NCBI GenBank assembly: GCA_002390485.1
Contig: DGPO01000063.1
Location: 8,533 to 16,278, forward strand
Direction: 5' to 3'
Source: Halieaceae bacterium UBA4438
GTDB lineage: Bacteria; Pseudomonadota; Gammaproteobacteria; Pseudomonadales; Halieaceae
Length of the DNA stretch: 7,746 bases
Shown one piece after another: positions 5,961 to 7,746 of this stretch. The notes below the pieces were generated by a model. It was not told the DNA's origin, searched no databases, and saw only the letters and a program-made list of their open reading frames with translations. The translations under genes and the position numbers were made by a program. Each line of letters starts with the position of its first letter. Within the stretch, counting starts at the first letter, position 1.

Positions 5961-6299
5961 CTATTTCTCCTCACTCGGTGCGACAGCCGTGCCCCAGGCC
6001 ACCATCTCCGAGACGCCTTGCGTAATTTGTGACGATGCAAAACGAACACCGACCACCATTGTGCCGCCGAGGCCAAGGGCATCGGCTTGCATGCGAAAAA
6101 TCGCTTCCTCACGCGCGTCAGCCATCAGCTTGGTGTAAGAGGTCACTTCGCCCCCCACCAGGTTTTTCAAGGCTGCGGTAATGTCACGACCAATATTTCG
6201 GGAACGCGCTGTACTGCCGCGCACTAAACCGAGCACCTTCATGCCCTCAGGTACAGCCTCTATGCTCAGTAAATCAATGTCGGATGGATCTCTCGCCAT
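5961..6299 (-). CDS. YbjQ/UPF0145 (DUF74) family protein
   Basis: A small cytoplasmic protein of 112 aa in the YbjQ/UPF0145 family, sometimes described as a putative heavy-metal-binding domain; the cellular role of the family is not established. The family core is visible as VLGLVRGSTARSRNIGRDI (22-40), LKNLVGGEVTSYTKLMADAREEAIFRM (44-70) and GGTMVVGVRF...WGTAV (78-106), predicting an alternating alpha/beta pentamer-forming fold. The frame extends upstream to a TTG at 6335, but AGGAG lies 6 nt before the ATG at 6299 and that start sits 1 nt after the ridA stop (TGAcATG), so 6299 is chosen. No cysteines or clustered histidines are present, which gives no support for metal binding here. Its stop is followed within 4 nt by the microprotein GTG. 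Confidence 0.85.
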   Translation of the reverse strand: MARDPSDIDLLSIEAVPEGMKVLGLVRGSTARSRNIGRDITAALKNLVGGEVTSYTKLMADAREEAIFRMQADALGLGGTMVVGVRFASSQITQGVSEMVAWGTAVAPSEEK

Positions 6300-6300
6300 G

Positions 6301-6750
6301 TCAGTCTCCTGCTTCGCTTTCTGGGTACGCGGCAATGCACTCTAGCTCTAAACGAGCGCCCAACGCTAAACCATTCGCGCCCAGCGCCGAACGTGCAGGA
6401 TAGGGCTTTTCAAAATAACCGGCGTAAATCGCATTAAACTCCCCCCACTCTGAGACGTCGGCAAGAAAAACCGTGCACTTAACAACGTCTTCGAAACCCA
6501 GTCCTCTGCGTTTCAAAGCACCACCCATATTGTTCAGTGTTTGACGCGCTTCTGCTTGAATCCCACCGGCGACAAGCTGGTTTTTGTTATCGACACCGAG
6601 TTGCCCGGAGATCAGCAATAAGTCCCCGACGCGCACCGACTCGGAAAATGGGAGCCCTTGGCCAGCCATAGGACCTTCGTCATAAAACACAGGTTGAGCC
6701 CCGACTGAAGCGCCGCAACACAACATCAATACCATTAAAACGGGTCTCAT
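6301..6750 (-). CDS. RidA/YjgF/UK114 family protein with N-terminal signal peptide (predicted periplasmic)
   Basis: A 149-aa member of the RidA (YjgF/YER057c/UK114) family, whose cytoplasmic archetype hydrolyses reactive enamine/imine intermediates. Here residues 1-18 form a typical signal peptide: R at position 2, a hydrophobic core VLMVLML, and a likely signal peptidase I site after ASVGA. Cys11 is preceded by leucines, not a proper lipobox. The RidA fold follows from about residue 34: VGDLLLISGQLG (41-52), the TLNNMGGALKRRGLGFEDVVKCTVFL region (71-96), YPARSALG (117-124) with Arg120 at the position of the substrate-binding Arg of RidA, and LELECIAAYP (134-143). The ATG at 6750 is preceded by AGGAAGAG. 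It heads a tight unit with ybjQ (1-nt gap), so co-expression is very likely. Whether the exported form acts as an imine deaminase is unknown. Confidence 0.85.
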   Translation of the reverse strand: MRPVLMVLMLCCGASVGAQPVFYDEGPMAGQGLPFSESVRVGDLLLISGQLGVDNKNQLVAGGIQAEARQTLNNMGGALKRRGLGFEDVVKCTVFLADVSEWGEFNAIYAGYFEKPYPARSALGANGLALGARLELECIAAYPESEAGD

Positions 6751-6839
6751 CGTCTCTTCCTCTCATCGTTGGCCGATACAGTTTCTCCGACACGCGCCCG
6801 CCAAAAAGCTGTTAAGATCGCGCGCTCGCTGAGGTTCCT
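6751..6839. promoter_or_regulatory. Divergent promoter region between ridA-like and lysE-like genes
   Basis: These 89 nt must start both genes. On the plus strand TGTTAAGAT at 6810-6818 is a good extended -10 match without a clear -35, predicting a start near 6825 and a very short leader before the GAGG Shine-Dalgarno at 6831-6834. On the minus strand TTGGCG, 18 nt, then TGTATC is a weaker pair. No operator palindrome was seen. Confidence 0.4.
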
Positions 6840-7460
6840 ATGTCCGCCGATTTAATCTTACTGTTCATACCCACCATTGCCGCAATTTCATTGACGCCAG
6901 GCCTGTGTATGACCTTAGCATTCACACTCGGGCTGTCGATAGGCTACCGCCGCACTTTATGGATGATGGCCGGTGAACTCACGGGTGTGGCCACTGTTTT
7001 TGGTGCCACCTTTTGGAGCCTGGGTTGGCTCTTGTCCAGAGACATGATCTATTTTCAGATCATCTCGCTAATCGGCGGAACTTACCTGCTGTACCTCGCG
7101 GTTCGTCTGTTTAATGAAACGCCCGAACAAATAGAGGCGCGTAATCTGGAAAACACGCGGGCGTCAGCTCTGGCGCTTTTGGGCTTTGTCACCGCTGTGA
7201 GCAACCCTAAAGGATGGGCCTTCTTACTGGCATTACTGCCAGGCTTTGTGTCGACAAATGCCCCATTACTGCCGCAGTTCGCAATCATGCTGGCCATTAT
7301 GCTCACAACCGAATTTCTTTCTATGACAGCCTACGCCACCGGTGGACAGTGGCTAGCCACGCGACTGAGCAGCACTCACGGCCTTCTCAATGCCAATCGT
7401 GTGGCCGCGAGCATGCTGGGATTAGCGGCACTTTGGGTTTTGAGTGGCGCGCTAAACTGA
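6840..7460 (+). CDS. LysE/RhtB family amino-acid exporter
   Basis: A 206-aa inner-membrane protein of the LysE/RhtB translocator family, which exports amino acids or related small metabolites using ion gradients. About six hydrophobic segments are seen: 3-19, 40-64, 70-90, 111-137, 144-166 and 186-204. The N-terminal LTPGLCMTLAFTLGLSIGYRR (18-38) is the family hallmark region with its conserved Pro-Gly, and VSNPKGWAFLLALLPGFV (120-137) is the conserved second signature after the central loop. Wording around residues 20-50 is like the gammaproteobacterial LysE-type exporters. Start ATG has GAGG 5 nt upstream and an extended -10 promoter candidate at 6810-6818. It is monocistronic, divergent from ridA and convergent with the hydrolase gene, 7 nt apart. 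The substrate cannot be told from sequence. Confidence 0.92.
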   Translation: MSADLILLFIPTIAAISLTPGLCMTLAFTLGLSIGYRRTLWMMAGELTGVATVFGATFWSLGWLLSRDMIYFQIISLIGGTYLLYLAVRLFNETPEQIEARNLENTRASALALLGFVTAVSNPKGWAFLLALLPGFVSTNAPLLPQFAIMLAIMLTTEFLSMTAYATGGQWLATRLSSTHGLLNANRVAASMLGLAALWVLSGALN

Positions 7461-7467
7461 GCGGGTA

Positions 7468-7746
7468 TTAGGGGTGCTTTGCGATGAACGACTCGAGGTA
7501 TTGAACCAGTTCATCAGGAATGTCCTCCTGACAAAAATGACCTACCCCTGTCACTTGCACAATCTCCCCAGTGGGAAACAGCCCTTGGAAATCACTGACT
7601 GCGTGATCAGGTGCTATACCGTAATCCTTATCACCTGAGATGAGCATCGCCGGCTTTGATTTGAGCGCTGCTAGGTCGCATTTCTCCATGGTTTCAAACA
7701 CAAACGGCAAAAAGCGTCCGTAGTGCACATCGAGCGGAAAGTTAAT
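7468..7746 (-). CDS. Alpha/beta hydrolase, haloalkane dehalogenase/epoxide hydrolase-like (C-terminal part, cut by window edge)
   Basis: The reading frame stays open to the right edge without a start codon that fits a family N-terminus, so this is the last 92 residues of a longer gene. The visible part has the C-terminal core of an alpha/beta hydrolase: KPAMLISGDKDYGIAP (31-46 of the fragment), which supplies the acid residue (Asp41) of the triad, and VTGVGHFCQEDIPDELVQYLESFI (65-88), which supplies the catalytic His70. GHF-QED is common in haloalkane dehalogenase-like and epoxide hydrolase-like members. The nucleophile elbow, which would separate these, lies outside the window. The end converges on the lysE-like gene with only 7 nt between stops, and no terminator hairpin was seen there. 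Confidence 0.85.
   Translation of the reverse strand: MNFPLDVHYGRFLPFVFETMEKCDLAALKSKPAMLISGDKDYGIAPDHAVSDFQGLFPTGEIVQVTGVGHFCQEDIPDELVQYLESFIAKHP

Noticed and set aside
6316..6335. Longer ybjQ start at TTG 6335
   Set aside because: It would overlap the end of the ridA-like gene and ignores the AGGAG placed 6 nt before the ATG at 6299.
6715..6720. Lipoprotein signal (Cys11-Cys12) in the RidA-like protein
   Set aside because: The residues before Cys11 are Leu-Met-Leu, lacking the small residue at -1 required by the lipobox; a signal peptidase I site after Ala18 fits better.
7440..7490. Possible bidirectional terminator between the lysE-like and hydrolase genes
   Set aside because: Only 7 nt separate the stops and I found no GC-rich stem with a T-run on either strand.

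Overview
The window looks like a piece of a Gram-negative, probably marine, gammaproteobacterial chromosome. Evidence for this is a fused bifunctional HldE, an inner-core-type heptosyltransferase, a 12-helix-type O-antigen ligase, a LysE exporter of the gammaproteobacterial type, and moderate GC with tight gene packing. The marine assignment rests only on the PAPS-type sulfotransferase and general protein flavour, and is inference. Nothing indicates a phage, transposon, CRISPR array, tRNA or rRNA.

Left part (1-3747, minus strand): an LPS operon read right to left, O-antigen ligase -> GT9 heptosyltransferase -> hldE. The genes are joined by a 15-nt gap and then an 8-nt overlap. Middle (3748-4556): a short AT-rich divergent region and a plus-strand sulfotransferase gene. 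This gene is the only plus-strand gene among the LPS genes, and its 3' end overlaps gmhB tail to tail by 13 nt. Next (4544-5671, minus): gmhA -> gmhB with no base between stop and start.

Together gmhA (sedoheptulose-7-P isomerase), hldE (kinase and adenylyltransferase) and gmhB (7-phosphatase) cover every step to ADP-D-glycero-D-manno-heptose. The final epimerase hldD is not in the window. The GT9 enzyme would add the heptose to the lipid A-Kdo core, and the ligase would attach O-polysaccharide in the periplasm. The sulfotransferase may decorate the same surface glycan (inference).

Right part: a second minus-strand operon, ridA-like (with signal peptide) -> ybjQ-like -> a previously hidden 32-codon membrane microprotein ORF (5858-5956), then a 186-nt spacer carrying a weak terminator candidate and an extended -10 promoter candidate for gmhA. 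Divergent from ridA is a plus-strand LysE/RhtB exporter (6840-7460). It converges, with 7 nt between stops, on the C-terminal part of an alpha/beta hydrolase that runs off the right edge.

Several gene starts were set by reading the ribosome-binding sites: hldE at 1454 (not the upstream GTG at 1469), ybjQ at 6299 (not the TTG at 6335), and the sulfotransferase at ATG 3906 (not the TTG at 3870). The most worthwhile unexplained items are the microprotein ORF, its association with an apparently exported RidA and a YbjQ protein, and the sulfotransferase lodged in opposite orientation within the heptose/LPS locus.
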